From: Erodium maritimum | Taxonomy: Eukaryota; Streptophyta; Magnoliopsida; Geraniales; Geraniaceae | Direction: 5' to 3' | Length of the DNA: 64,000 nt | Assembly: GCA_963921825.1 (NCBI GenBank) | Contig: OY997588.1 | Span: forward strand, 126,635,203-126,699,202 | Part shown: piece after piece, positions 46,901 through 56,364 of the stretch | Layout: every line of letters starts with the position of its first letter | Numbering within the stretch: the stretch's first letter is position 1 | The notes under the pieces: generated by a model | Seen by the model: the letters and a program-made list of their open reading frames with translations, nothing else | What the model was told of the DNA's origin: nothing | The model's database searches: none | Program-made: the position numbers and the translations under genes

Positions 46901-47195
46901 CGGCGACGGAGGAGGAAGGAGAGGGTCGGCTACGTGGGTCGAAGAAGAGAGGAGGAGGCGGCTGAAGGAGAAGGGGAAATGGGGATTAGGGTTTCAGAAC
47001 CCTAATGCCCACCCTTTTATAGGTCGGGCTTTGGGCCGGCCATTTGGGGCTCAGACAACAAATGGGCTCAAGCCCAAACCGGGTCTGGCCTGCCCAGCTT
47101 CCATTCTGTTTTTTTTGTGCCACTTGTTTCAAGAACCTACCCTAAGGTTTTAGGATTTTAAATTAATACCCTAATGAAACGAAGCGGGTTTTACA
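43987..47195 (-). mobile_element. Solo LTR 3 of the TGTCACGCC family (3.21 kb)
   Basis: Perfect 5-bp TSD TTAGC (43982-43986 and 47196-47200). TGTCACGCCCCAATTTC to GCGGGTTTTACA. Tandem repeats: a unit of about 60 bp with CACTTTGCCGAACCACTCAG (44545-44710, three copies), CGGGCTCTCAAGGCCACCC units, and a 36-bp G-rich unit AGGGTCGGGGACGGCCGGCG (46810-46925). On the minus strand CCTATAAAAGGGTGGG lies near 47010-47030, about 170 bp from the end, followed by AACCCTAATCCCC: a good TATA box and leader. TTTTCCTACAGGTAC near 44240 on the minus strand is acceptor-like. Inserted in gag of copia-2. Confidence 0.92.
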
Positions 47196-47518
47196 TTAGC
47201 ACCCGATAGTAACTATCAATACAGAACAAATAAATACATAAGCTCAAACATTGAAAATCATGTTATAACACATTAAGAATAAGCAAACAATTCTCATGTG
47301 ATACACAATTTTCAATCAACCGAAGTGATGGGCCCATACAACCAAGATACCTAGCACAACATTAATGTCTATCTTTGGATAGAATCATTAATTCGTAAGT
47401 GGTACTCTTGCACGCAGAAATCAAGTGCTGACAATAAGTTCGGTCAAATAACATCCTTCCTTTAGGCCGGTATGTTATCCACATGAAAACTTTACAATCG
47501 TCACACACCATTCCCACA

Positions 47519-47930
47519 CGTGTATTCATTGTTCGGCCAATCAATGACCTTCCTTTGGGCCGATGCATTGACCGCATGAACAATGAACACACACATCCCG
47601 TTATTCCAAAATAAATAAACCTACACACAAGAGTTTACTTTGGCAACTTTATGTGTTGATCTACTCATTTAAAATATGGGACAAAAAAATATATAAGTAA
47701 GTGCCCAAATCTAAAATTTTGATATCAAATTCATTGTTCGGCCAATCAATGACCTTCCTTTGGGCCGAGCATTGATCGCATGAACAATGAACACACACAT
47801 CCTACTATTTTAAAATAAACAAACCTACACACAAGAGGTTACTTTGGCAACTTTATGTGTCGATTTACTTATTCAAAATAGGGGACAAAATAATATAAGT
47901 AGGTATCCAAATCTAAAATTTAGATATCAA
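47519..47930. repeat. Direct duplication of about 205 bp in copia-2 leader/gag region
   Basis: The segment beginning at about 47524 with TTCATTGTTCGGCCAATCAA and ending near 47728 in TTTTGATATCAAA recurs at about 47729-47930 with small differences. It belongs to the untranslated part or the start of gag of copia-2. A third, weaker partial copy of the GGCCG...CTTCCTTT text lies at 47440-47470. Confidence 0.7.
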
Positions 47931-48747
47931 AAACTTAAAATTATTTTAAGCACTTCCCAATTCCAAAAGAATCAACAGTACATACATTAATCACCTATAA
48001 GGCTATTGTAATTTCAGTCACATAAACCATCACAAGGTGAGCAACAGTAAACCCATAATTAGCCAAATCACGTACATATACACACTCATACGATAATAAG
48101 TCAACAAGTATATAACAAAGGTTATATAACAACTTTAATCAACTATCTTCGTAAATCACAATAACATGTAGAGTACACAGCATATGCGTATGTATATGAC
48201 ATGTATAAACGGTCGTTAACCAATTTAATATGAAGAAGATACATACAAACATATGATTATTAAGCAAAAGCAACTCACGGGATCAACCAAGTCATGCCCT
48301 TAAGTCAAAGCAAATAATCAAATGATCAACCAAAAATCCTTAAATCAAATTATGATAAAGCATAACGACCTTTTGCTGAATTCAATTGAAAACAAATGCA
48401 TAGGAACATCTCAGTACATATATATGTCTTAACCTTAACCAGACATGATATATACATATATATATATATATATATAAAAGACTACTATATATATCACCAA
48501 AACCGATGGTTGACAAATAAATCAACCAAAACCAAAACTTTATCCATGTACAGAATACACGATCAACACTAAATCAAACCAAAACAATTAATTACTGTAT
48601 GAACCATTGTTACGCATACAACCACCAATTCATGCGTATAATCGCAGTATATAAATATGCATGTCTACGACAATTAAACCCAACAAACGGTAGTTAATCC
48701 CGACAAAAACCATTCAAATTAAACCCCGATAATTCGACTGAAGCGTG

Positions 48748-48759
48748 ACTCTGATACCA
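48748..48759 (-). other. Primer binding site of copia-2 (initiator Met tRNA type)
   Basis: On the minus strand TGGTATCAGAGT follows the 5' LTR by two bases. It is complementary to the 3' end of plant initiator methionine tRNA, the usual primer for copia reverse transcription. It fixes the element's orientation. Confidence 0.85.
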
Positions 48760-48761
48760 CT

Positions 48762-49190
48762 TGTTAGAACCCTAATCGAATCCTTTAAGAATCCAACACT
48801 TAGTCAAACAATCGGGATTTAAACATAGAACAACATAGAAAACGTACCTGATGATTCCATGTTGATGACGAGAACAAAATCGGTTTGGCCTTCCACAGTT
48901 CAATCCCTTATGCTCTCCTAATATGCTCTCGCTCTACAGATGGGGATGGAGGAGAAAAGAGAGACGGCTGATTGAACTTGGGGACCAAACCCTAATATGC
49001 CTTTATATATAGAATCTGAATAAAGCCCATTACTCTAATCAGATTTATATGGATATCACACATTACAAAGCCCATACTCATTAATATTTTAAATTGGGCT
49101 TCCCAACTAGTAGCCCAGTACAAATCATTGGCTCCAAATATACTTGTCCAATTTGTAAGCCCACACGTTGGATTATAAAATAACCCAACA
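48762..49190 (-). repeat. copia-2 right LTR (5' LTR)
   Basis: 429 bp, six substitutions against the left LTR and no indels seen. It is followed by the likely target duplication AACTA. Confidence 0.9.
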
Positions 49191-49567
49191 AACTACTATT
49201 AGATCTTCACGTTTATTTCTGAAGAAATATTGTTGAATTGCAATGAAATAGGCCCATGACATTGTTACTGTGTAATTAATATATCAACTAATAACCAATA
49301 TACATATTGAATGAAACTAAAATAGAACCAAACATAATTTCTTAATGCAAACACTGAAACTTATTAATAAACTTTCTTGTGCAAACAGTAATCAAAATTG
49401 AGAGATAACTTACTCAATTATCAAGTACCAGAAATTGAAAAGTGAAGAAGCTCTTCATCATTTATGGAAGAACCAAATTCTGAATATGTAATACATTATG
49501 TGGGTATGCATCAATTCACTTACATTCTCCATGGTTGATAATAATTGAACCCTTGTCACCCAAAGAA
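49191..49567. other. Unique interior piece of element F
   Basis: A/T-rich, no open frame, no repeat shared with the arms. It lies between copia-2 and the extra G-type arm. I recognise nothing in it. Confidence 0.4.
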
Positions 49568-50041
49568 CATGCGAACTCAACTAGATTGCGCCATGTGTCG
49601 CGCTCAGAAAATGCCCCCCTTTTTTTATAATCAAGTTTATTAATTCGATTTTTCCCGTTTCGTTTCAACTCCGATTTCATTTTTTCTTGCGCCAATATTC
49701 TTATTTTTTCAAGAGCTTTCTAACAAGTAGTGGACTGCATATATTTTGATGTGTTTTTGAATAAGTGTGTGGATGTGTGAATATGAGTGCGAAAAAGTGT
49801 GATGTGTTTTGCGGATTTAGTGTATATGGTTTGCGGATTTAGTGTATATGGTTTGCGGATTTAGTGTATATGGTTTGCGGATTTAGTGTATATGGTTTGC
49901 GGATTTAGTGTATATGTCTGCGAATTTAGTGTGTTTTGCAAATTTAGTGTATATGGTTTGCGGATTTAGTGTATATGGTTTGCGGATTAGTGTATATGGT
50001 TTGCGGATTTAGTGTATATGGTTTGCGAATTTAGTGTATAT
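49568..50041. repeat. Extra left arm of the G subtype within F
   Basis: Starting CATGCGAACTCAACTAGATTGCGCC, this matches the reverse complement of the G right arm (28700-28960) more closely than it matches the F left arm. Shared details include GCGCCATGTGTCGCGCTCAGAAAATGCCCCCC. The outermost 30 or so bases with the first terminal motif are missing. It ends in the 22-bp minisatellite (49805-50041). Confidence 0.75.
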
Positions 50042-53000
50042 TGTCACGCCCCAATTTCAGCGAACCGAACTCGGGACGCGAACGTTTAAAAAGTTACAAT
50101 ACTTGAAACCTGTTTTCATTAAAACACCTTAAAATACCAGTTTAGTTCAACAAAATAATATTTACAACTTAAAATACGTCCCAACACGTGGACAAACGAG
50201 GTACACGTCACTAGACTCAAAACTCCCAGAACCCGCTTCAAGCTCTTCAAGCTTCAGAAGCTCACCTAAACCAGCCTGCGAACGGTACCTGTAGGAAAAG
50301 CAGCTAGGGGTGAGCGTTCGCTCACCACCACGGATAACAGACTGACTGCGACATACTTAGTAGACAAAGCCGGTGACACCAACAACGACTCAAAAGACAC
50401 ACACACGACCAATACTTTCCTCAACTGACTCAACACTCGGACACGTGATGTAGACCCCACACTACGATCGACGACCTCCTCCAAAGACACGACTGACAAC
50501 CACACAATACCAAACAAGATCACAAAGGATCGCAAACCAGCTGCTCAGTACCCAATCTCTGTCTCTCTCGCCCTTTACCGATCACAGACGTGGTCAGGCG
50601 GTCGACCTATCGCGCAACTTCTCCCGATCCCAGTCGGGAGGCTAACCCACAACCTCTCCGCTTCACCCGATCCCAGTCGGGTGGTTAGCCACACCCGCGC
50701 GTCCTTCCCCCGATCCCAGTCGGGGAGCTAGCCCACAACCTCTCCGCTTCTCCCGATCCCAGTCGGGAGGCTAGCTACACCACACAACCTCCACCAGTAT
50801 CAAGTAACCAATCACAATCACAAACAAATTCAAACAGACAGTAACGACACCGGTGGCAACTCCACAGGCACTCAAGGCCAACAAGACACCAACAACCAAA
50901 CACAGGTTCAACAACCCTACGGGCCCTCATGGCCACCCAAGACACCAACGGTAAAGTACGGGTTCACAACCCCACGGGCACTCACGGCCACCGAAAACAC
51001 CGAAACGACAACACGGGCTCTCATGTCCACCCAAGACTCAGCAATAAATAAGACGGGCTCTCATGGCCACCCAAGACTCAGCAATAAATAAGACGGGCTC
51101 TCAAGGCCACTCAAGACTCAGCAATAAATAAGACGGGCTCTCAAGGCCACTCAAGACTCAGCAATAAATAAGACGGGCTCTCAAGGCCACTCAAACTCGA
51201 CAATAAACAACACTGGCTCTCAAGGCCACCCAACTCAACAGTAAATAACACACAACAACCTCCGGCATAAACGGTGCCTCCAACAGTCCTAAGATCACTA
51301 GTTTCACAAACAACATCCGGGCATGGTCATATGCCTCCAGCAGTCCTACTATCAACAGTTTCACAATCAACCTCCGGGCATGGTCATATGCCTCCAGTAA
51401 AACAATTAACGCTAAGTTCTCTGCTCCTACGACACTACTAAGTGTCACATGCGTTTCCAGTAATTACTAAGTTCCCGTAACATGCTTTTCTAATATTCGA
51501 TAACCTAAAAACCCACGACACCCCGGTGTCACATGCAATTCTACAGTTAACTTTCCCTAGTCAAGGACGAGATCCGGCTACTTTTCCCTACCTCACGACG
51601 AAACTACAGCAGCGTCTCCTAGCTGCTGACGACCGGGCCAACGCCGTCTTCCAGGGCGAAGTCCGCGTCTGGGTGTAACTCCGGTTTTCCCTTCGATCGA
51701 AGCCGCACTCTACTTTACACAGAAGGTTACAAATTAATAACGGTTCCGTCGTTAAATTAAAGGTTACGATTACTCTAGTTTTAAATCCGATAGTTGTCCT
51801 TTAAACTCGAGCGGGCTACAAGCGTATTACGGCGAATCGGATTTGAGTCCCCGAGCACCGAAACCGGTGCATGTTTCCGAAGCACGGTCCCAATGCACGA
51901 ATCTCGAGGCCCGGGTTTCGTGGCATGATTCCCGAGGTACCCGGTTCAGCGTTCCACTTTTAAAACTCGTTCTAAGTCCGATTTAAACGTCCAGCTTAAA
52001 CGTTCAGGTTCCAAAATCAAATCTGATTTTAAACTCTTTTATTTTAAACCCTTTTTCATTTTCCAATTTTAACCCTTTTTGTTTAAAACCGTTTTGATCT
52101 CCAAATCCCTTCTGGTTAACTATTTTTTTTGTTCTCAAAACCCTCTTTTAGATCTTTTCTGATAAATCCTTGGTCTTCTTCAATCAATTTGTTAAAATGC
52201 TTTAGTTTCGAAAACATTAACTCACAACCAGAAACTGCTCGGGAATCAAAAGGGAAGAAGGGATAGGTTTGATTTCGCAAATCGACCGACCTCGAAATTC
52301 TCACCGTAGGGAAACGGTGGACGGGCGGTGGCCGCGGTGCCGGTCGTGGAGGCGGAGCAAGGCGTGGCTCCGTCTTAGATCTAGACGAGACCGATGAGGG
52401 TTTCGGGTCTATGAGCGTGCCGGCGAGCTCACCTCGCCTCTGGACGTTCCCGGCGACGGCGAGGGCTCGGTTGCGCGCGGTTGAGGACGGTGGCGGCGAG
52501 AACTCGTAGAGGACGGCGGGACGAGGGCGTGGCTGCGAGGAGGAAGAGAGGGAGAGACGGTGGCGTGTCGTGCGGTGGTGGTCGGAAACGGACCCGGAGA
52601 CGGCTGGAAGGTCGGATCTAGGGGAGGGCGGCGGCGGACGTGAAGAGGGAGGTGGAGAGGGAGGTGAGGGCTCGGGTTTATGAGGACGACGGCGGGGAGG
52701 GCGGCGCTCGAGGTCGGGGAGGAGAGGTGGTCGGTGGGGGTCGGGTTCGAACGAAGAAGAAAGGGTCGGAACGAGGGGGGAGGTCGCTGGCCGGAGACGG
52801 AGATGAGGGTGAGAGGGTCGGGTTCGACGATGGAGAGAGGGTGAGAGAGAGGATCGGTTTTGAGAAGAGGGAGGCAGACTTTAGGGTTTCAGAGCAAAGC
52901 CATGGTTTTATAGTGAGGCCATGTGACGGGCTCGGCTAAGTGGGCTCAAGACAGAGGCTTTGGGCCTCAAGTGGGCTCGCGCCTGACTGCCCAAGGGAAG

Positions 53001-53191
53001 GAATGGCGGGCGGGCCTGGCCTGGCTGGGTTGCTGGTCGGGTCTGGCCTGCTCAACTTTTTTTTTACACGACTAAAGAATTAAAACGAATTTCTGCCTCG
53101 CCTTTACCAGAACCGATTTAGATTTCAACCTCGACGTTCCGCACGATTAAAATTTAATTAATTCAACCTTTTCACCGAAGCAGTGTTCACA
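50042..53191 (-). mobile_element. Solo LTR 4 of the TGTCACGCC family (3.15 kb)
   Basis: Perfect 5-bp TSD TATAT (50037-50041 and 53192-53196). TGTCACGCCCCAATTTC to AGTGTTCACA. The first half is very close to solo LTR 2 (same CCGATCCCAGTCGG hairpin repeat at 50620-50770), but the last 100 bp or so differ. Tandem CGGGCTCTCAAGGCCACTC units occur at 51010-51230. On the minus strand ACTATAAAACCATGG near 52895-52915 is TATA-like, with a leader of AAACCCTAAAG. The GC-rich block 52310-52870 has repeat-driven frames that I do not call genes. It lies in the minisatellite of F. Confidence 0.9.
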
Positions 53192-53302
53192 TATATGGTT
53201 TGCGAATTTAGTGTATATGGTTTGTGAATTTAGTGTTATTTATAGTGTGTCCATATATATATGTTATATGTGTTGCTCAAAATTGTATCTTTATTGATTC
53301 AG

Positions 53303-53541
53303 TGCTCTCAATGCTGTTGCATCTCCAAATGTCAAAGTGCTTGTAGTTGGCAACCCTTGTAACACCAAGTCAGTTACTTAAATCATCATATTAATTCATC
53401 ATATTAATTGTCTAATACCATATATAAATATATATACTATATTATGCTGATTTGTAATATCTTCGTCTTCTTGATGTTCAATGCATTTGATTTGTTTGAA
53501 AAATGCTCCCAACATACCGGCAAAGAACTTCCATGCCTTGA
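53303..53541 (+). pseudogene. Captured fragment of NADP-malate dehydrogenase gene (in F)
   Basis: After intron-like sequence ending TTGATTCAG, exon sequence 53303-53368 encodes LNAVASPNVKVLVVGNPCNT. An intron starts at GT (53369), and the next exon, 53482-53541, encodes [19 protein letters not shown]. The acceptor here reads CAA where the G copy has CAG. The same extra T shifts the frame. The F copy ends right after HAL, whereas G continues through [11 protein letters not shown], so each copy lost different edges of one ancestral capture. No promoter or start belongs to it. Confidence 0.88.
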
Positions 53542-54019
53542 ACATCACTAAATAAATTCGCAAACCATATACACTAAATTCGCAAACCATATACATTAAA
53601 TCTGCAAAACCATATACACTAAATCCGCAAACCATATACACTAAATTTGCAAAACACACTAAATTCGCAAACCATATACACTAAATCCGCAAACCATATA
53701 CACTAAATCCGCAAACCATATACACTAAATCCGCAAACCATATACACTAAATTTGCAAAACACATCACACTTTTTCGCACTCATATTCACACATCCACAC
53801 ATGTATTCAAGAACACATCAAAATATATGCAATCCACTACTTGTTAGAAAGCTCTTGAAAAAATAAGAATATTGGCGCAAAAAAAAAATTAAATCGGAGT
53901 TGAAACGAAGCGGGAAAAATTAAATTAATGAACTTGGTGGGGAAAAAAAAGATGAGCATTTCTAAGCGCGACACGTGTCATGTTGTTGTTGAGTTCGCAG
54001 GGTTGACACCTGAAAGCCT

Positions 54020-54055
<36 letters not shown>

Positions 54056-54059
<4 letters not shown>

Positions 54060-54189
54060 TCTCATTTTCTAACTTCTCCATCAAAAGTTACAAATGAAAA
54101 GACACCAATATAATTGCATATATTGGCAATTGGACCAACCAAATATTGATCATAACCTTATGATATCAATTTAGAGAATTAATCCAACA
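54056..54189 (-). repeat. Remnant of copia-1 right LTR
   Basis: GATGTCTCATTTTCTAAC to TTAATCCAACA matches the last 134 bp or so of the left LTR (20874-21007) with about five differences. It begins directly after the final (TA)n tract and is followed by the target duplication GAACA (54190-54194). Confidence 0.9.
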
Positions 54190-54194
54190 GAACA

Positions 54195-56360
54195 ATATCC
54201 CTCTTATTCTCTCACTATGATAGCCGAAAATTACTAGCACAATGCTTGTGATCTTCGACCAAGGGTGTCTTATATTTATAGGCTTTTGATTCCCAAATCA
54301 AATCCTTCTAGAACCAGGAAAACTTGGAAAAAGAGAAAAACTCAAGAATTATTTCCCTTTTCTAATCAGACTAGATTTTTCCTTTTCAAGTCCAACTAAT
54401 TTTTTTTCCTTTTCCTTCTTCTAACTAAAATAAAATACAAAATACATATTTTAATAGGGCTAGACGAAAATCCCCTAATATCCATTGGGGTTTTCATCCA
54501 AGCCTATTATTTATATATTAATATTTTATTTCACTTAAATAAATATCACGCAAGACATTTAATTAAAATTAAACAACAACATTATTCTGTGAATAAGTAA
54601 TTAAATAAATGGGAGAATTATATCAAATATAACCACTCTCATTTATTTAAGTTGAACCTCCACGGTCCAACTCGTCGTGAGATTTAGTCTATTGTGTGTG
54701 ACCCTTTAGGTTCACATGATATTGGTAGTATGAAATCTACATTTTATTTACAAGTTATGGATAAATCCTAGCTAGGTCCATAACCACCTAAGTCATATGA
54801 AGTTTGACATTTCTCTTTGTCAAAATATATTACCATAATTATCCTTATCTTTTTCGTTTGGTAATATCATCACCGAAAAATAGGCATAAAAGCATCATCG
54901 TTGTTCTATGTTGTGTCTTTGGTTTCTTGATCCCAAGATCAAATTGTAAGTGACAACTCTTTATTCCCTCGCTGGTCATGCTTCATTTTACAATCCTTAC
55001 TCATTAAGGGCCCGATGATATATGCCTTATGTTGATAACATATGTGACAAGATCCCTATGAAAATCACTCATACTCCTCATATGCATGTATCCATATCTG
55101 AGCATAACTTTTCTGACCATCTTGTTAGGAGTAGTGCTTGGTTGTGTCAAGACTTGAATCCACACATATAGATATATAGTGATTTCAAGGTTATAGGAGT
55201 AAGATATAATTTTGTAGATGAGAAATACGCATGTCCTTGTTCTATGGAGTATTCTCAAGGCGGGTCATCCAATGCTAACTTTTTTAACATCTGTGATGTT
55301 AACTCATATCTCTATATGCATCATCAATAAAACGTGATACTTTAATAAACTATCATATTAGTTCTAACCATCGTTTTAGACTAAGGACGAATGAATAAAC
55401 TCATTCTTTTGTTCCTAAGAGTTCTATTATCGAGAAGCGCGCTCCATATCTTAGAAAGAGTAGTATATTCATATTGTTAACATTACATCACATGTCAATA
55501 AAACACTTTGACATTTTATTAGTCACAAATAACTTTGTATTACATATTGTGGTTTATCTTAAGGACAAAACCCAACATCTCATACTTATCCATAAACACT
55601 TGGATCATGGCCTTGCAAAACCGCTTCATGTATTCCAGTCGGTGGTCACATCCATTCGTAAATTTTTTCGTCCAATGAATCGACAGAGCTCCGATAAGCT
55701 AAAATTCATATTACGGTCGTGTATTTCTGATACGTAGACAATTTGGGCCGGCTGAAAGCGTCATTCTTGTGGAAAATTAGTCGTCATATGCTGCAACGCT
55801 TCCATAACTCGAGTTAAAAGAGTTTAACTCATCCGGAACCGACACCTAAACATTTCGGGATTGTAAATTGGATATCCCTCGAATTAATCACATATAAGTC
55901 ATTCGAGTTCCTCAACACGACTTTCGTTCACCTGTCTTCAGGAAGGTTCCACGTTTTCTACTCTTCGCCTCACAGCCTCCAACCTTAACTGCATTGCGAC
56001 TGAAATCTGGGCCACCCTTTGGTGATTGACATCAATGCCCAAACCAGTTGTGTTCGATTCCTCCTCTGAAATCGCATTGACTGGTGCAGAATCCGATGCT
56101 GGCCACCAAAATCGGATCTCTGCTGCTTCGATGTATGAATCTCGATTCTAGTACCCATGAAGAGGAACCGACATTTCTATATTTGCACAATGTTCTTTTG
56201 ATTTTGTAGGCTTGGTATAATATGAACAAGTTATAAAATAAGTAATGAATTTTTGTAGCACATCAAACGAGCTTTTTATTGATAGGAAAAGGAAAGGCCA
56301 TACATGCGTGTAAATAATTGAACTAGGATGAGATACAACTTTGGTGACATGCATAACACT
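54195..56360. other. Unassigned A/T-rich region, possibly old LTR-retroelement sequence
   Basis: No open frame of interest. The stretch with CGACCAAGGGTGTCTTATATTTATAGG (54258-54285) resembles a minus-strand TATA/leader of a copia-type LTR, and 54700-55600 reads like non-coding retroelement interior. I could not find paired LTRs or a TSD. From 55740 to 56360 nothing is recognised apart from a minus-strand AATAAA near 56275. Confidence 0.35.
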
Positions 56361-56364
56361 GATC

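Larger units (their letters stand above)
40255..49190 (-). mobile_element. Young copia retrotransposon (copia-2) with both LTRs
   Basis: Two 429-bp LTRs (40255-40683 and 48762-49190) differ at 6 positions, all transitions, so the insertion is recent. They run TGTTAGAACC to AACCCAACA. Flanks GACTA and AACTA agree in 4 of 5 bases, a probable TSD. Read on the minus strand, the primer binding site TGGTATCAGAGT lies next to the 5' LTR, a gag remnant follows, then integrase, RT and RNase H, and the polypurine tract AGCCCAAGTGGGAGA next to the 3' LTR. A deletion joins gag to mid-integrase near 43480, and solo LTR 3 interrupts gag. Not autonomous. Confidence 0.92.
27971..54022. mobile_element. Chain of eight TIR transposons joined only by (TA)n tracts
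   Basis: The order is G (27971-28982, left-truncated), A1 (29014-29369), B (29386-35084), C (35099-36860), D (36886-37270), E (37281-39373), A2 (39392-39741), F (39801-54022). Between successive elements, and after F, there is nothing but (TA)n: 28983-29013, 29370-29385, 35085-35098, 36861-36885, 37271-37280, 39374-39391, 39742-39800, 54023-54055. To the right of the last tract is the remnant of the copia-1 5' LTR, whose other copy has a native TA-rich stretch at the matching place. Each insertion therefore appears to have used the (TA)n tract bordering an earlier one. Confidence 0.85.
39801..54022. mobile_element. (TA)n-flanked TIR transposon F (14.2 kb with insertions)
   Basis: The left arm (39801-40254) starts GGGAAGCAATCAGGTGCGAACC. 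The right arm, read inward from 54022, starts GGGAGGCTTTCAGGTG. The two match for over 400 bp, including GACACGTGTCGCGCTTAG and the 22-bp TTTGCGGATTTAGTG repeats. Inside are copia-2 (40255-49190), a unique 377-bp piece, an extra left arm of the G subtype (49568-50041), solo LTR 4 (50042-53191) and a captured malate dehydrogenase fragment. With the retroelements removed F is about 2.1 kb. The extra arm makes F a chimera. No transposase is present. Confidence 0.82.
20641..54189 (-). mobile_element. Old copia retrotransposon (copia-1), expanded to 33.5 kb by nested insertions
   Basis: The 5-bp duplication GAACA occurs at 20636-20640 and 54190-54194. The left LTR (20641-21007) is complete. At the right only the outer 134 bp or so of the other LTR remain (54056-54189), with about 5 differences to the left copy. 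Pol reads on the minus strand: integrase piece at 27180-27970, RT/RNase H at about 21340-22996. The part from the integrase N-terminus through gag, primer site and inner half of the 5' LTR is missing. A deletion junction lies at about 27970/27971. Later insertions are a LINE derivative, a solo LTR and the (TA)n transposon chain 27971-54022. Confidence 0.85.
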
